A stretch of 64,000 bases of DNA from Streptomyces sp. NRRL B-3428 (GTDB lineage Bacteria; Actinomycetota; Actinomycetes; Streptomycetales; Streptomycetaceae). Shown piece by piece: positions 45,383 to 54,011 of the stretch (its first letter is position 1; each line of letters starts with the position of its first letter). A program made the translations under genes and the position numbers. The notes beneath the pieces are model-generated. The model worked only from the letters and a program-made list of their open reading frames with translations, ran no database searches and was not told where the DNA came from. The stretch covers positions 558,001 to 622,000 of the forward strand of contig JOGW01000003.1 of assembly GCA_000721375.1 (NCBI GenBank), in the 5' to 3' direction.

Positions 45383-46150
45383 ATGGCACAGCAAGCAACA
45401 CCGGTGCGCGAGGCCCGACTTGGGCGGGCCATCGGACAGGAGCTGAACCCGGAGCGTGCGGTCGGCGGAGTGGTGCTGCTGCTCCCGGCCGGCGACGAGA
45501 CCTCCATGCGGCGGGCCCACCCGCTCGCGCTCGCCAACGTGCGCGCGCTCGGGCGCAAGCTGGCCCGCGCCGGGCGCGAGGAAGGCCTGGTCGCGCATGC
45601 CGTGCACTATCGCGTGCGGGGGTGGAACGGTCCTGACGCACAGCCGGCCGCCGATGCGCGCTGGGCGGCGGACGAGGTCGTGCGGCGGTACGGGGATGTG
45701 CCGATCTGTCTCGCCGGGATCGACATGGGCGGCCGCGCGGCACTGCACGCGGGCGGCCATACGGCCGTCAACTCGGTGCTCGCGCTGGCGCCTTGGCTGC
45801 CCGAGAAGGATGTGGCGCTGGCCCCCGAACCGGTGAAGCAGCTGGTCGGGCGGCGGGTGCTCATCGCGCACGGGACGAATGACGAGCGGACGGATCCCGA
45901 GCTGTCGTTCCGGTTCGCGGAGCGGCTGAAGAAGGCGAACCGGGACACGGCTCGGTTCGAGGTGCACTCGGACGGGCACGCGATGCTGCAGCACCGGGCG
46001 GAGGTGTTCGCGCTGGCGGTGGATTTCGTGCGGGGGGCGCTGTTCGGGCAGCCCTTCGCCCGGCCGGTGGCGGATGCGTTCGCGGCTCCGCCGCCTCTCG
46101 GGTTGCGGATGCCGCTCGCGTCCGGGTTCGGGCGGGCCCTGATGCGGTGA
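45383..46150 (+). CDS. Alpha/beta hydrolase (dienelactone hydrolase-like)
   Basis: A 255-residue cytosolic hydrolase-like protein. A beta-strand VVLLLPAGDE opens the fold; the AGIDMGGRAAL segment sits at the nucleophile elbow but reads GIDMGG, with Asp where Ser or Cys is expected. RRVLIAHGTNDERTDPE supplies the Asp region, and VHSDGHAMLQHR a possible catalytic His. The reaction cannot be assigned. The gene is divergent from adenosine deaminase. Confidence 0.75.
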   Translation: MAQQATPVREARLGRAIGQELNPERAVGGVVLLLPAGDETSMRRAHPLALANVRALGRKLARAGREEGLVAHAVHYRVRGWNGPDAQPAADARWAADEVVRRYGDVPICLAGIDMGGRAALHAGGHTAVNSVLALAPWLPEKDVALAPEPVKQLVGRRVLIAHGTNDERTDPELSFRFAERLKKANRDTARFEVHSDGHAMLQHRAEVFALAVDFVRGALFGQPFARPVADAFAAPPPLGLRMPLASGFGRALMR

Positions 46151-46174
46151 GGGTGCGGGTGAGCGGGGGCTCCA

Positions 46175-47158
46175 CTACGCGAGGAGCCTCCCCTTCCGCG
46201 TGAGCAGGAACCGCTTGAACGCCGCCACCGGCGGCGTGTCCGGGTGGCCCTCCAGCCAGGCGACGCCGATCTCGCGGACCGCGCGCTGACCTGTGATCGT
46301 CAGCTCGACAACTCCCTTGCGCGGTACGGCCGGCGGGGGCAGCAGGGCCACCCCGAGCCCCACCGCAACCAGCCCCCGCAGCGTCTCCGCCTCCTCGCCC
46401 TCGAAGGCGATACGGGGACGGAAGCCCGCTTCCGCGCACAGGTCGTCGGTGATGCGGCGCAGGCCGTAGCCGGTCTCCAGCATGATGAAGGTCTCCTCGG
46501 CGGCCTCCGCGAGGCGGATGCGTTTGCGGGAGGCGAGGCGATGGTCCTCGGGGACGACCAGGCGCAGGCGCTGTTCGTCCAGGCGGCGGGCCACCAGATC
46601 GGGGGCGTCGGGGACCGGGGAGGTCAGACAGAGGTCCAGCTCGCCGGAGCGCAGATGCTCCAGCATCCACTCGCCGTAGTTCTGGACGAGCGTGAAGCGC
46701 ACGCGCGGGTGGTCGGCGCGGAACTCGCGGATCAGCGAGGGGACGGTCTCCGAGCCCATCGTGTGCAGGAAGCCGAAGGCCACCTTGCCGGACTCGGGGT
46801 CCGCGTCCGCCCGTACCGATTCGGCCGCCCTCTCCACCTCGCCGAGCGCGCGCTCCACCGTCGCGAGGAACGTACGGCCCGCCGCCGTGAGCGAGACCGT
46901 GCGGCCGTGGCGGGCGAACAGGTCGACGCCCAGGTCGCGTTCGAGGCGGACGAGGGCGCGGGAAACCGTGGACTGCGGGACCTGGAGCTGGTGCGCGGCG
47001 CGCGTGACGTGCTCGGCGCGGGCCACCGCGGCGAAGTACGCGAGGCGCGGGGCGAGGACCGCCGACCAGGAGTCGGGGTCCAGTTCGGCGAGCTTCTGGA
47101 TGTCTTTTGTGTCACTACTCAGTGACAGTCCCGGCTGTGACCTCTCCTCATGCGCCAT
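46175..47158 (-). CDS. LysR-family transcriptional regulator
   Basis: The winged helix-turn-helix (about residues 40-95: RLAYFAAVARAEHVTRAAHQLQVPQSTVSRALVRLERDLGVDLF) and the two-lobed effector domain are typical; 327 residues. The start is an ATG that leaves a 20-residue polar N-terminus; an ATG 27 nt upstream is possible. It is divergent from the MFS transporter gene with a 62-nt gap holding a T-N11-A box, so it likely regulates that transporter and itself. The inducer is unknown. Confidence 0.93.
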   Translation of the reverse strand: MAHEERSQPGLSLSSDTKDIQKLAELDPDSWSAVLAPRLAYFAAVARAEHVTRAAHQLQVPQSTVSRALVRLERDLGVDLFARHGRTVSLTAAGRTFLATVERALGEVERAAESVRADADPESGKVAFGFLHTMGSETVPSLIREFRADHPRVRFTLVQNYGEWMLEHLRSGELDLCLTSPVPDAPDLVARRLDEQRLRLVVPEDHRLASRKRIRLAEAAEETFIMLETGYGLRRITDDLCAEAGFRPRIAFEGEEAETLRGLVAVGLGVALLPPPAVPRKGVVELTITGQRAVREIGVAWLEGHPDTPPVAAFKRFLLTRKGRLLA

Positions 47159-47183
47159 GGGAACGATTATGACGAGTTCGTGC

Positions 47184-47198
47184 ATTGGACGCATGAAT
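47184..47198. promoter_or_regulatory. Candidate LysR box
   Basis: ATT-N9-AAT (a T-N11-A pattern) lies midway between the divergent LysR and MFS genes. The match is short. Confidence 0.4.
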
Positions 47199-47220
47199 CC
47201 GGTCGGCCTAATTTCATGGC

Positions 47221-48513
47221 ATGCCTGCCGCCAGTAGCAGGGCATCCGCAGCCCACCCTGCGGATGCCCGTACCCCTCAGTCCCCTGCCCCGACCGCGGA
47301 AGACCACCGGCTCGCGCCCGGGCTCCCCGGCTACCGCCGGATCAGCCTCGCGCTGTTCGCCGCCGGACTCGCCACCTTCGCCCTCCTCTACTCCACGCAG
47401 GCTCTGCTGCCCGCCATCTCCGGCGAGTTCGCGGTCAGCGCTGACGACGCGAGCTGGACGGTCTCGGCGGCGACCGGGGCGCTCGCCCTCTTCGTCCTGC
47501 CGCTGAGCGCGCTCTCCGAGCGGTTCGGGCGGCGCACCCTGATGACCGTCTCGCTGAGCGTGGCCGTCCTGGTCGGACTGCTCGTCCCCTTCGCGCCCGA
47601 CCTGGGATCGCTGGTGGTCCTGCGCGCCGTCCAGGGCGCCGCGCTGGCCGGGCTGCCCGCCTCCGCCATGGCGTATCTCGCGGAGGAGGTACGGCCGAAG
47701 GCGCTGGTCGCCGCGGTCGGTCTGTTCGTCGCGGGCAACAGCATCGGCGGTATGAGCGGCCGTATCCTCGCCGGCTGGATCGCGCAGGCCTGGGGGTGGC
47801 GCGCGGCGCTGCTCGCGGTCGGTCTGATGGCGCTGGTGTGCGGGCTCGCGTTCCGTGCGCTGCTGCCCAAGCCCCGTAACTTCAAGCCCGGTTCACTCAA
47901 CCCCCGCGCCTTGTACGGGACGGTGCGCGGGCATCTGTCGAACCCGCTGCTCGTGCGTCTTTACGCGATCGGCGCGCTGTTCATGACCGTCTTCGGCGCC
48001 GTGTACACCGTGATCGGCTACCGCCTTGTCGGCGAGCCCTTCAACCTTCCGCAGGGCATCGTCGGCTCGATCTTCCTCGTCTATCTGGTCGGTACGGTCT
48101 CGTCCGCCACCGCGGGCAGGCTCGTCGGCCGGCTCGGACGGCGCGGTGCGCTCTACCTCGCGGTCGGTACGACGGCCTCGGGGCTGCTGCTCTCGCTCAC
48201 CGACTCGCTCGTGGGCATCCTGCTCGGGCTCGTCCTGATCACGGCCGGGTTCTTCGCGGGTCACGCCGTGGCGTCCTCGTCGGTGAGCCGGACCGCGACC
48301 ACGGGCCGCGCGCAGGCATCGGCGCTCTACCAGTCCGCGTACTACATCGGCTCCAGCGCGGGCGGCACTCTCGGCGCGCTCGCCTTCCACGCGGGCGGCT
48401 GGCCGGCCACCGTCGTGCTCGGTCTCGTCGCGGTGCTCGGCGTGGTGTCGGTGACGCTCTACGGGTCGCATGCGGCGCGTGTGGAGCGGCGGATGCCCGC
48501 TGTCGCCCACTGA
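47221..48513 (+). CDS. MFS transporter
   Basis: A 430-residue transporter with about 12 helices. Motif A-like sequence LSERFGRRTLM appears after helix 2; the first 30 residues are polar. It resembles the small-molecule efflux group seen beside LysR regulators. The substrate is unknown. The start ATG lies 62 nt from the LysR start. Confidence 0.93.
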   Translation: MPAASSRASAAHPADARTPQSPAPTAEDHRLAPGLPGYRRISLALFAAGLATFALLYSTQALLPAISGEFAVSADDASWTVSAATGALALFVLPLSALSERFGRRTLMTVSLSVAVLVGLLVPFAPDLGSLVVLRAVQGAALAGLPASAMAYLAEEVRPKALVAAVGLFVAGNSIGGMSGRILAGWIAQAWGWRAALLAVGLMALVCGLAFRALLPKPRNFKPGSLNPRALYGTVRGHLSNPLLVRLYAIGALFMTVFGAVYTVIGYRLVGEPFNLPQGIVGSIFLVYLVGTVSSATAGRLVGRLGRRGALYLAVGTTASGLLLSLTDSLVGILLGLVLITAGFFAGHAVASSSVSRTATTGRAQASALYQSAYYIGSSAGGTLGALAFHAGGWPATVVLGLVAVLGVVSVTLYGSHAARVERRMPAVAH

Positions 48514-48638
48514 GTGATGAAGTGAGCCGAACTGGCCCTGTTTTCCCTTGAATTGGCTTCGATTTCCGTGCAACTACGGCTACTTCACAACCGTCCTACC
48601 AGCACAGGGAACACACTGCGCCGGAAGGGACGACGGGT

Positions 48639-49340
48639 ATGCGGAGAAAGACCCGGAGAGCAGCCGCTGCGACGGGGGTCGCGGCAATGGTGGTACCGCT
48701 GAGCCTGGCGTTGAGCGCCGGCACGGCGAACGCCGCCTCCTGTACTACGAGCACGGGCCCGTACCAGAAGCAGGTCGAGAAGTTCCTCGGCCGCACGGTG
48801 GACGGGAAGCAGTCCTCAGGAGACTGCATAGCGATACGCGCGTTCCAGACGAAGCACCTCATCAAGCCGAACATCGGATACGCGGGTCCCGTCACGTGGG
48901 GCGTGATGAACCTGATGAACAAGCAGAAGGCCGTCATCGCCGCCAAGAACCCCAACAAGGCGGGCAAGTGCCCGACCAACAAGGGCCGGATCGCCTGTGT
49001 GGACCTGACCCTGCAGCTCAGCTGGATCCAGGACGGCTCCAAGCTGAAGTACGGGCCCGTGCCGGTGCGGACCGGGCGCAACGGGGCGGAGACCAGGACC
49101 GGCGCGAAGAAGATCTATCTGCGCAAGCTCAACCACTGGTCGACGATCTACCACGTGTGGATGCCGTACACGCAGTTCTTCGACGGCGGGATCGCCTTCC
49201 ACCAGGTCGACAAGAGCGTCTGGTCGCCGCCGGGTTCGGGCGGCTGCGTGAACATGCGCAAGGCGGACGCACAGAAGTACTGGAGCATGCTGAAGACCGG
49301 CGACGACGTGTACGTGTACGGGCGCAAGCCCGGTACGTGA
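48639..49340 (+). CDS. Secreted L,D-transpeptidase family protein
   Basis: A 233-residue secreted enzyme. The signal peptide (MRRKTRRAAAATGVAAMVVP) ends near TANAA. A short peptidoglycan-binding-like segment (about residues 40-100) precedes a YkuD domain with IAFHQVDK (His) and SGGCVNM (nucleophile Cys). It makes 3-3 links or ligates wall peptides. AAGGGA precedes the ATG. No lipobox is seen, unlike the first L,D-transpeptidase. Confidence 0.92.
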   Translation: MRRKTRRAAAATGVAAMVVPLSLALSAGTANAASCTTSTGPYQKQVEKFLGRTVDGKQSSGDCIAIRAFQTKHLIKPNIGYAGPVTWGVMNLMNKQKAVIAAKNPNKAGKCPTNKGRIACVDLTLQLSWIQDGSKLKYGPVPVRTGRNGAETRTGAKKIYLRKLNHWSTIYHVWMPYTQFFDGGIAFHQVDKSVWSPPGSGGCVNMRKADAQKYWSMLKTGDDVYVYGRKPGT

Positions 49341-49459
49341 CGGTCTCGTCCTGCCCAACTGTCAAGGGGCGGGACGGGTTTTCCCTGCTCACGGGCGATT
49401 GTCAGTGGGGCCCTGTAGCTTTCGAAGTGCTGGTGTCGAGGGCAACAGGGGTGGACCCA

Positions 49460-50470
49460 ATGACGGGATCGTCGGAGATGAGCGGTGCGGCAGCGGGGAC
49501 CAGGGAGGACCTGGACCTGCGGATGGAGAAGCACCGGACCGAGCTGACCGGGTACTGCTACCGGATGCTCGGTTCGGGCTTCGAGGCCGAGGACGCGGTG
49601 CAGGACACGTTCGTGCGTGCGTGGCGTGCGTACGACAAGTTCGAGGGCCGCTCCTCGCTGCGCTCCTGGCTGTACCGCATCGCGACCAATGTGTGCCTGG
49701 ACATGCTGAACGCGGGGAACAAGCGGGCCCGCCCGATGGACCTCACCGAGCAGGCGCACCAGGCGACCGCCGTGCTCAACGAGCGCTCGGAGCTCACCTG
49801 GCTCGAGCCGGTCCCGGACGGCCGCATCCTGCCCTCGTCGGCCGACCCGGCGGAGACGGCCGTGGCGCGCGAGACCGTGCGCCTGGCCTTCGTCGCGGCG
49901 CTGCAGCACCTGCCGGCCAAGCAGCGCGCGGTGCTGATCCTGCGCGAGGTCCTGGCCTGGAAGGCCAGCGAGGTGGCCGAGCTGCTCGACACCTCGGTGG
50001 CTTCGGTGAACAGTGCGCTGCAGCGGGCGCGGGCCACGCTCTCGGACACGGGCGGGGTCAGGGAGACGGACACCGTCGACCCGCTCGACGACGACCAGCA
50101 GAAGCTGCTCGACCGCTATGTGGCGGCCTTCGAGGGCTATGACATGGAAGCGCTGACGTCCCTGCTCCACGAGGACGCGATCATGTCCATGCCGCCGTAC
50201 GACCTGTGGCTCGTCGGCCACGAGGACATCGTCAACTGGCATCTGGTCCAGGGCGGCAAGTGCCGCGACGGAAAGCTCATCGCGACGATCGCGAACGGCA
50301 CGCCGGCGTTCGGCCAGTACCACCTGGAGGAGGACGGCTCGTACTCCCCCTGGGCGCTGCAGGTCATCGAGATCACGGACGGAAAGATCTCGGGGCTCAA
50401 CGCGTTCCTGGACACGAAGCGGTGGTTCCCGCTGTTCGGACTCCCGGAGAAGCTGCCCGCGGGGGCGTAG
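49460..50470 (+). CDS. ECF sigma factor with C-terminal SnoaL-like domain
   Basis: A sigma factor of the group with a C-terminal NTF2/SnoaL-like extension (SigX5/TIGR02960 type, as I recall). Region 2 (TGYCYRMLGSGFEAEDAVQDTFVRAWRAY) and region 4 (LQHLPAKQRAVLILREVLAWKASEVAELLDTSVASVNSALQRAR) are complete; residues 210-336 form the SnoaL-like part (YVAAFEGYDMEALTSLLHEDAIMSMPPYDLW). The extension is thought to modulate activity in place of an antisigma factor. 336 aa. The start is an ATG after AGGGG; a GTG three codons upstream is possible. Confidence 0.92.
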   Translation: MTGSSEMSGAAAGTREDLDLRMEKHRTELTGYCYRMLGSGFEAEDAVQDTFVRAWRAYDKFEGRSSLRSWLYRIATNVCLDMLNAGNKRARPMDLTEQAHQATAVLNERSELTWLEPVPDGRILPSSADPAETAVARETVRLAFVAALQHLPAKQRAVLILREVLAWKASEVAELLDTSVASVNSALQRARATLSDTGGVRETDTVDPLDDDQQKLLDRYVAAFEGYDMEALTSLLHEDAIMSMPPYDLWLVGHEDIVNWHLVQGGKCRDGKLIATIANGTPAFGQYHLEEDGSYSPWALQVIEITDGKISGLNAFLDTKRWFPLFGLPEKLPAGA

Positions 50471-50532
50471 CGCTGTGCGGGCGGTCCGCCCGGGCGCCGA
50501 TGAGTTTTCGGCGCCGGGGCGGTCTGCCCTGC

Positions 50533-50829
50533 ATGACTACCGTTGAGCCCATCGTCGTCCGCCTCGCCGCGCCTCTGACCCGTGCCGAGGTTCCGCAGCT
50601 CTGTGAGCACCTCCGGGGCCAGCTGGAGCTGACGGGCGCGATGGAGGTGGTGGTGGACGCACTCGCCCTGCACCATGCGGGCCAGGCGGACTTCGCGGTC
50701 ATCGACGCCCTGGCCCGCCTACGCCTCACGGCCCGCAGAGCCGGCGTGGGGATACGGATCAGGGATCCGGGGCCGGCGTTGGTGCGGTTGCTTCAACTGG
50801 CCGGGTTGGCCGAGACGTTGGGGGTGTGA
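50533..50829 (+). CDS. STAS-domain protein
   Basis: A 98-residue cytosolic protein of the STAS (antisigma-factor antagonist) fold. The pattern PLTRAEVPQLCEHLRGQLELTGAMEVVVDALALHHAGQADFAVIDALARLRL fits the family, but the phosphorylatable Ser of SpoIIAA-type proteins reads HHAGQAD, so it may not be phosphorylated. It follows the ECF sigma gene at 63 nt, possibly in one operon, and could act on it or another regulator. Confidence 0.82.
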   Translation: MTTVEPIVVRLAAPLTRAEVPQLCEHLRGQLELTGAMEVVVDALALHHAGQADFAVIDALARLRLTARRAGVGIRIRDPGPALVRLLQLAGLAETLGV

Positions 50830-50857
50830 CCCGGCCCCTGCGGTGCACTTCAGCCCC

Positions 50858-50888
50858 CTGCGGCGCTTGAGCAGATCCGAACGAAGTT
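50858..50888. repeat. Dispersed repeat, copy 2
   Basis: A 31-bp element containing TTGAGCAGATCCGAACGAAG. The core ATCCGAAC-GAA-GTTCGGAT is a perfect hairpin. It is 30/31 identical to 12525-12555. Confidence 0.75.
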
Positions 50889-50933
50889 CGGATGCGGGGG
50901 TCCGGGGGCGAAGCCCAGGTTTCGGGAAGGGGC

Positions 50934-50961
50934 GGGGTGGGGGAAAAATCTCCCCCACCCC
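50934..50961. terminator. Hairpin terminator after thymidine phosphorylase
   Basis: An 11-bp stem GGGGTGGGGGA/TCCCCCACCCC with loop AAAATC, 9 nt beyond the stop of the minus-strand deoA gene; it may also end the STAS transcript. Confidence 0.75.
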
Positions 50962-50969
50962 GAGGGGGA

Positions 50970-52247
50970 CTAAGCGATCCGGTCAAGCACGATCGGGGAC
51001 GGAGTGAAGTCCGTACCCGCCGGCGCGACGTCGAACGCCGAGGACAGCGACTCCAGGGCGTACTCGAACCGCTCCGGCGTGTCCGTGTGCAGCGTCATCA
51101 GGGGCGCACCGGCCTGAACCGTCTCCCCCGGCTTCGCGTGCAGCTCGACACCCGCCGCAGCCTGCACCGGGTCCTCCTTGCGCGCACGCCCTGCGCCCAG
51201 CCGCCACGCCGCGACACCCACGTCGTACGCGTCGAGACGGGTGAGCACACCCGAGGACGGCGCCGTGATGACGTGCTGCTCACGCGACGTGGGCAGAGCC
51301 GCGTCCGGGTCACCACCCTGCGCCGCGATCATGCGACGCCACACGTCCATGGCCGAGCCGTCCGCAAGCGCCTTCGCCGGGTCGGCATCCTTCACACCCG
51401 CCGCGTCGAGCATCTCGCGCGCGAGGGCGAGGGTCAGCTCGACCACGTCGGCCGGGCCGCCACCCGCCAACACCTCGACGGACTCGCGGACTTCGAGCGC
51501 GTTACCGGCCGTGAGACCGAGCGGCGTGGACATGTCGGTGAGCAGCGCCACCGTCCGTACACCACTGTCCGTGCCCAACTCGACCATCGTCGAGGCGAGT
51601 TCACGGGCGTCCTCGATGTTCTTCATGAAGGCGCCGGAGCCGACCTTGACGTCGAGGACCAGCGAGCCCGTGCCCTCGGCGATCTTCTTCGACATGATCG
51701 AAGAGGCGATCAGGGGGATGGACTCGACGGTCCCGGTGACGTCACGCAGGGCGTAGAGCTTCTTGTCGGCCGGAGCCAGACCGTCGCCCGCCGCGCAGAT
51801 CACCGCGCCGGTCGAGTCGAGTACGTCGAGCATCTCGGCGTTGGAGAGCAGCGCGCGCCAGCCCGGGATGGACTCCAGCTTGTCGAGGGTGCCACCGGTG
51901 TGGCCGAGGCCGCGCCCGCTGAGCTGCGGGACAGCCGCGCCGCAGGCCGCGACGAGCGGAGCGAGAGGGAGCGTGATCTTGTCGCCGACGCCACCCGTGG
52001 AGTGCTTGTCGGCGGTGGGGCGGGAGAGGGAGTCCCACGACATGCGCTCGCCGGACGCGATCATCGCCGCCGTCCAGCGGGCGATCTCGCGGCGGTTCAT
52101 GCCGTTGAGGAGGATGGCCATGTTGAGGGCGGCCATCTGGTAGTCGGCGACGGTGCCGTTGGTGTACGCGTCGATGACCCAGTCGATCTGCTCGGGGGTC
52201 AGCTCCCCCCGGTCCCGCTTGGCTCGGATGACGGTGATGGCGTCCAT
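50970..52247 (-). CDS. deoA: Thymidine phosphorylase
   Basis: Cleaves thymidine, and often uridine, with phosphate to base and sugar-1-phosphate. The family motifs DKHSTGGVGDKITL and SGRGLGHTGGTLDKLESIPG (phosphate and pyrimidine binding) are clear; 425 residues, near the usual size. GAGGAAGG precedes the ATG. It is the last gene of the unit led by the BMP transporter, after cytidine deaminase, with about 100 nt of repetitive DNA between. Confidence 0.95.
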   Translation of the reverse strand: MDAITVIRAKRDRGELTPEQIDWVIDAYTNGTVADYQMAALNMAILLNGMNRREIARWTAAMIASGERMSWDSLSRPTADKHSTGGVGDKITLPLAPLVAACGAAVPQLSGRGLGHTGGTLDKLESIPGWRALLSNAEMLDVLDSTGAVICAAGDGLAPADKKLYALRDVTGTVESIPLIASSIMSKKIAEGTGSLVLDVKVGSGAFMKNIEDARELASTMVELGTDSGVRTVALLTDMSTPLGLTAGNALEVRESVEVLAGGGPADVVELTLALAREMLDAAGVKDADPAKALADGSAMDVWRRMIAAQGGDPDAALPTSREQHVITAPSSGVLTRLDAYDVGVAAWRLGAGRARKEDPVQAAAGVELHAKPGETVQAGAPLMTLHTDTPERFEYALESLSSAFDVAPAGTDFTPSPIVLDRIA

Positions 52248-52305
52248 GGGGCCTTCCTCGTTGTGCAGTGCAGTGCGGTGCGGTGCGTGCCGTACAGGTG
52301 AGTCG

Positions 52306-52365
52306 GTAAGTCAGTGCTGCATGAGGTGAGTCAGTGCTGCTTGAGGCGAGTCAGTGCTGCTTCAG
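52306..52365. repeat. 20-nt tandem repeat covering the cytidine deaminase stop codon
   Basis: Three copies of a 20-nt unit (core tcagtgctgc at 52311, 52331 and 52351). The copy in the gene encodes the last residues and stop of cytidine deaminase, so the gene end has been duplicated twice downstream. Confidence 0.85.
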
Positions 52366-52752
52366 GTGATCCGGCCCGAACGCCTGCGGCAGCATCGCCG
52401 ACAGGGGCAGGACCCCCTCAGGGGTCTCCACGAGCAGCTCGGGCCCGCCGAACTCGTAAAGGAGCTGGCGGCAGCGGCCGCACGGGACCAGGACGGCGCC
52501 CGTGCCGTCGACGCACGTGAAGTGCGTCAGACGGCCGCCGCCTCCCGCGGCCAGCGACGAGACGAGGCCGCACTCGGCGCACAGCCCGAGCCCGTACGAG
52601 GCGTTCTCGACGTTGCAGCCCGTGACCACCCGGCCGTCGGAGACGAGCGCCGCCGCTCCGACCGGATAGTTCGAATACGGGGCGTAGGCCCGGGACATCG
52701 CGTCCCGGGCCTGCGCACGAAGGGCCTCCCAGTCGAAGGGAGGCGGGGTCAC
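52351..52752 (-). CDS. cdd: Cytidine deaminase
   Basis: Deaminates (deoxy)cytidine to (deoxy)uridine. Zinc and substrate motifs are present: NVENASYGLGLCAE (Cys and catalytic Glu) and VPCGRCRQ. The 133-residue length is that of the small tetrameric enzymes. The ATG overlaps the stop of the permease gene by 4 nt, so it is translationally coupled to the transporter. Its end is repeated downstream. Confidence 0.95.
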   Translation of the reverse strand: MTPPPFDWEALRAQARDAMSRAYAPYSNYPVGAAALVSDGRVVTGCNVENASYGLGLCAECGLVSSLAAGGGGRLTHFTCVDGTGAVLVPCGRCRQLLYEFGGPELLVETPEGVLPLSAMLPQAFGPDHLKQH

Positions 52753-54011
52753 TTGCCCTGCCCCTTGTAGTAGGGCAGACCGTCCGCCTTGGGCATCCGC
52801 AGACGCTGGGCGGACAGGGCCAGGACGAGCAGCGTCACCACGTACGGCGTGGCCGTCACGAACTGGCTCGGGACCTCGTCCGTCATCAGGTACCAGACCA
52901 GGATGACCGCCGCGATGACCGAGGTGATCAGCGCCGGCACGTACCGCTTGCGCCAGAGCTGCCAGGCGACCGCGATGACGAGCAGGAAGACCACGAGCAG
53001 CAGGAGTGCGTGGACGTTGGTGCCGCCGCCGCGCAGGTTGAGGCTGTCGGTGTAGCCGAACAGGCCCGCGCCCAGGGCGAGTCCGCCCGGCATCCAGTTG
53101 CCGAAGATCATCGAGGCGAGACCGATGTAACCGCGGCCGCCCGTCTGGCCTTCCAGGTAGAAGCTGGCCGAGACGATCGACAGGAACGCGCCGCCGAGGC
53201 CCGCGAAACCGCCCGAGATGATCACGGCGATGTACTTGTACTTGTAGACGTTGACGCCCAGGGACTCGGCCGCGACCGGGTGCTCACCGCAGGAGCGCAG
53301 CCGCAGACCGAAGGACGTACGCCACAGGACCCACCACGTGAACGGAACCAGCGCGATGGCGATCACCGTCAGGGGCGAGAGGTCCGTCATCGCACCGCCG
53401 AGCAGACCGGCGATGTCCGAGATCAGGAACCAGCCCTTCTCGTTGAGCGAGTCGAGCCACGTGGACAGACCCGGGATCGAGAAGGTGCCGAGGGATTCGA
53501 CCGGCGGGGACTGCTTCGACGTACCGCCCTCGACGCCCTCGAAGGCGAAGGTGGACATGTAGCGGGTCGCGCCGATCGCGAGGATGTTGATCGCGACACC
53601 GGAGACGATGTGGTTGACCTTGAAGGTGACGGTCGCGATCGCGTGGATCAGACCGCCGATGGCGCCACCGACGACGCCCATGAGGAGACCCGTCCAGGGG
53701 CCCCACTGGTAACCGGCCCAGGCACCGAACCAGGTGCCGAGGACCATCATGCCTTCGAGGCCGATGTTCACGACGCCCGCGCGCTCGGCCCACAGACCGC
53801 CGAGGCCGGCGAGACCGATCGGCACGGCGAGCTTGAGGGCGGTGGACATCTGGCCGACGGAGTCGATGCCGTCGGCGCCGGTGATGAGCCGGACGATCGA
53901 GACGAGGACCAGGAGGACCGCGACCGCGATCATGATCTGCGCGAGCGAGAACTTACGGCCTGTCGGACGCGGCTGCGCCTTGGGCTTGTTGATGTCGGTT
54001 GCCGTGCTCAT
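52749..54011 (-). CDS. Nucleoside ABC transporter permease 2 (BMP-type system)
   Basis: Membrane subunit, 420 residues, about ten helices, with the sequence features of the branched-chain/ribose-type permeases used in nucleoside importers (GLRLRSCGEHPVAAESLGVNVYKYKYIAV). It pairs with the permease gene upstream, as in RnsC/RnsD or NupP/NupQ systems. Its ATG overlaps the previous gene's stop (ATGA) and its stop overlaps cdd. The N-terminus (about 25 residues) is polar and cytosolic. Confidence 0.93.
   Translation of the reverse strand: MSTATDINKPKAQPRPTGRKFSLAQIMIAVAVLLVLVSIVRLITGADGIDSVGQMSTALKLAVPIGLAGLGGLWAERAGVVNIGLEGMMVLGTWFGAWAGYQWGPWTGLLMGVVGGAIGGLIHAIATVTFKVNHIVSGVAINILAIGATRYMSTFAFEGVEGGTSKQSPPVESLGTFSIPGLSTWLDSLNEKGWFLISDIAGLLGGAMTDLSPLTVIAIALVPFTWWVLWRTSFGLRLRSCGEHPVAAESLGVNVYKYKYIAVIISGGFAGLGGAFLSIVSASFYLEGQTGGRGYIGLASMIFGNWMPGGLALGAGLFGYTDSLNLRGGGTNVHALLLLVVFLLVIAVAWQLWRKRYVPALITSVIAAVILVWYLMTDEVPSQFVTATPYVVTLLVLALSAQRLRMPKADGLPYYKGQGK

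Noticed and set aside
48548..49459. N-terminal extension of the ECF sigma factor over the L,D-transpeptidase gene
   Set aside because: The extension lies out of frame over a complete secreted enzyme; the sigma factor begins near 49460.
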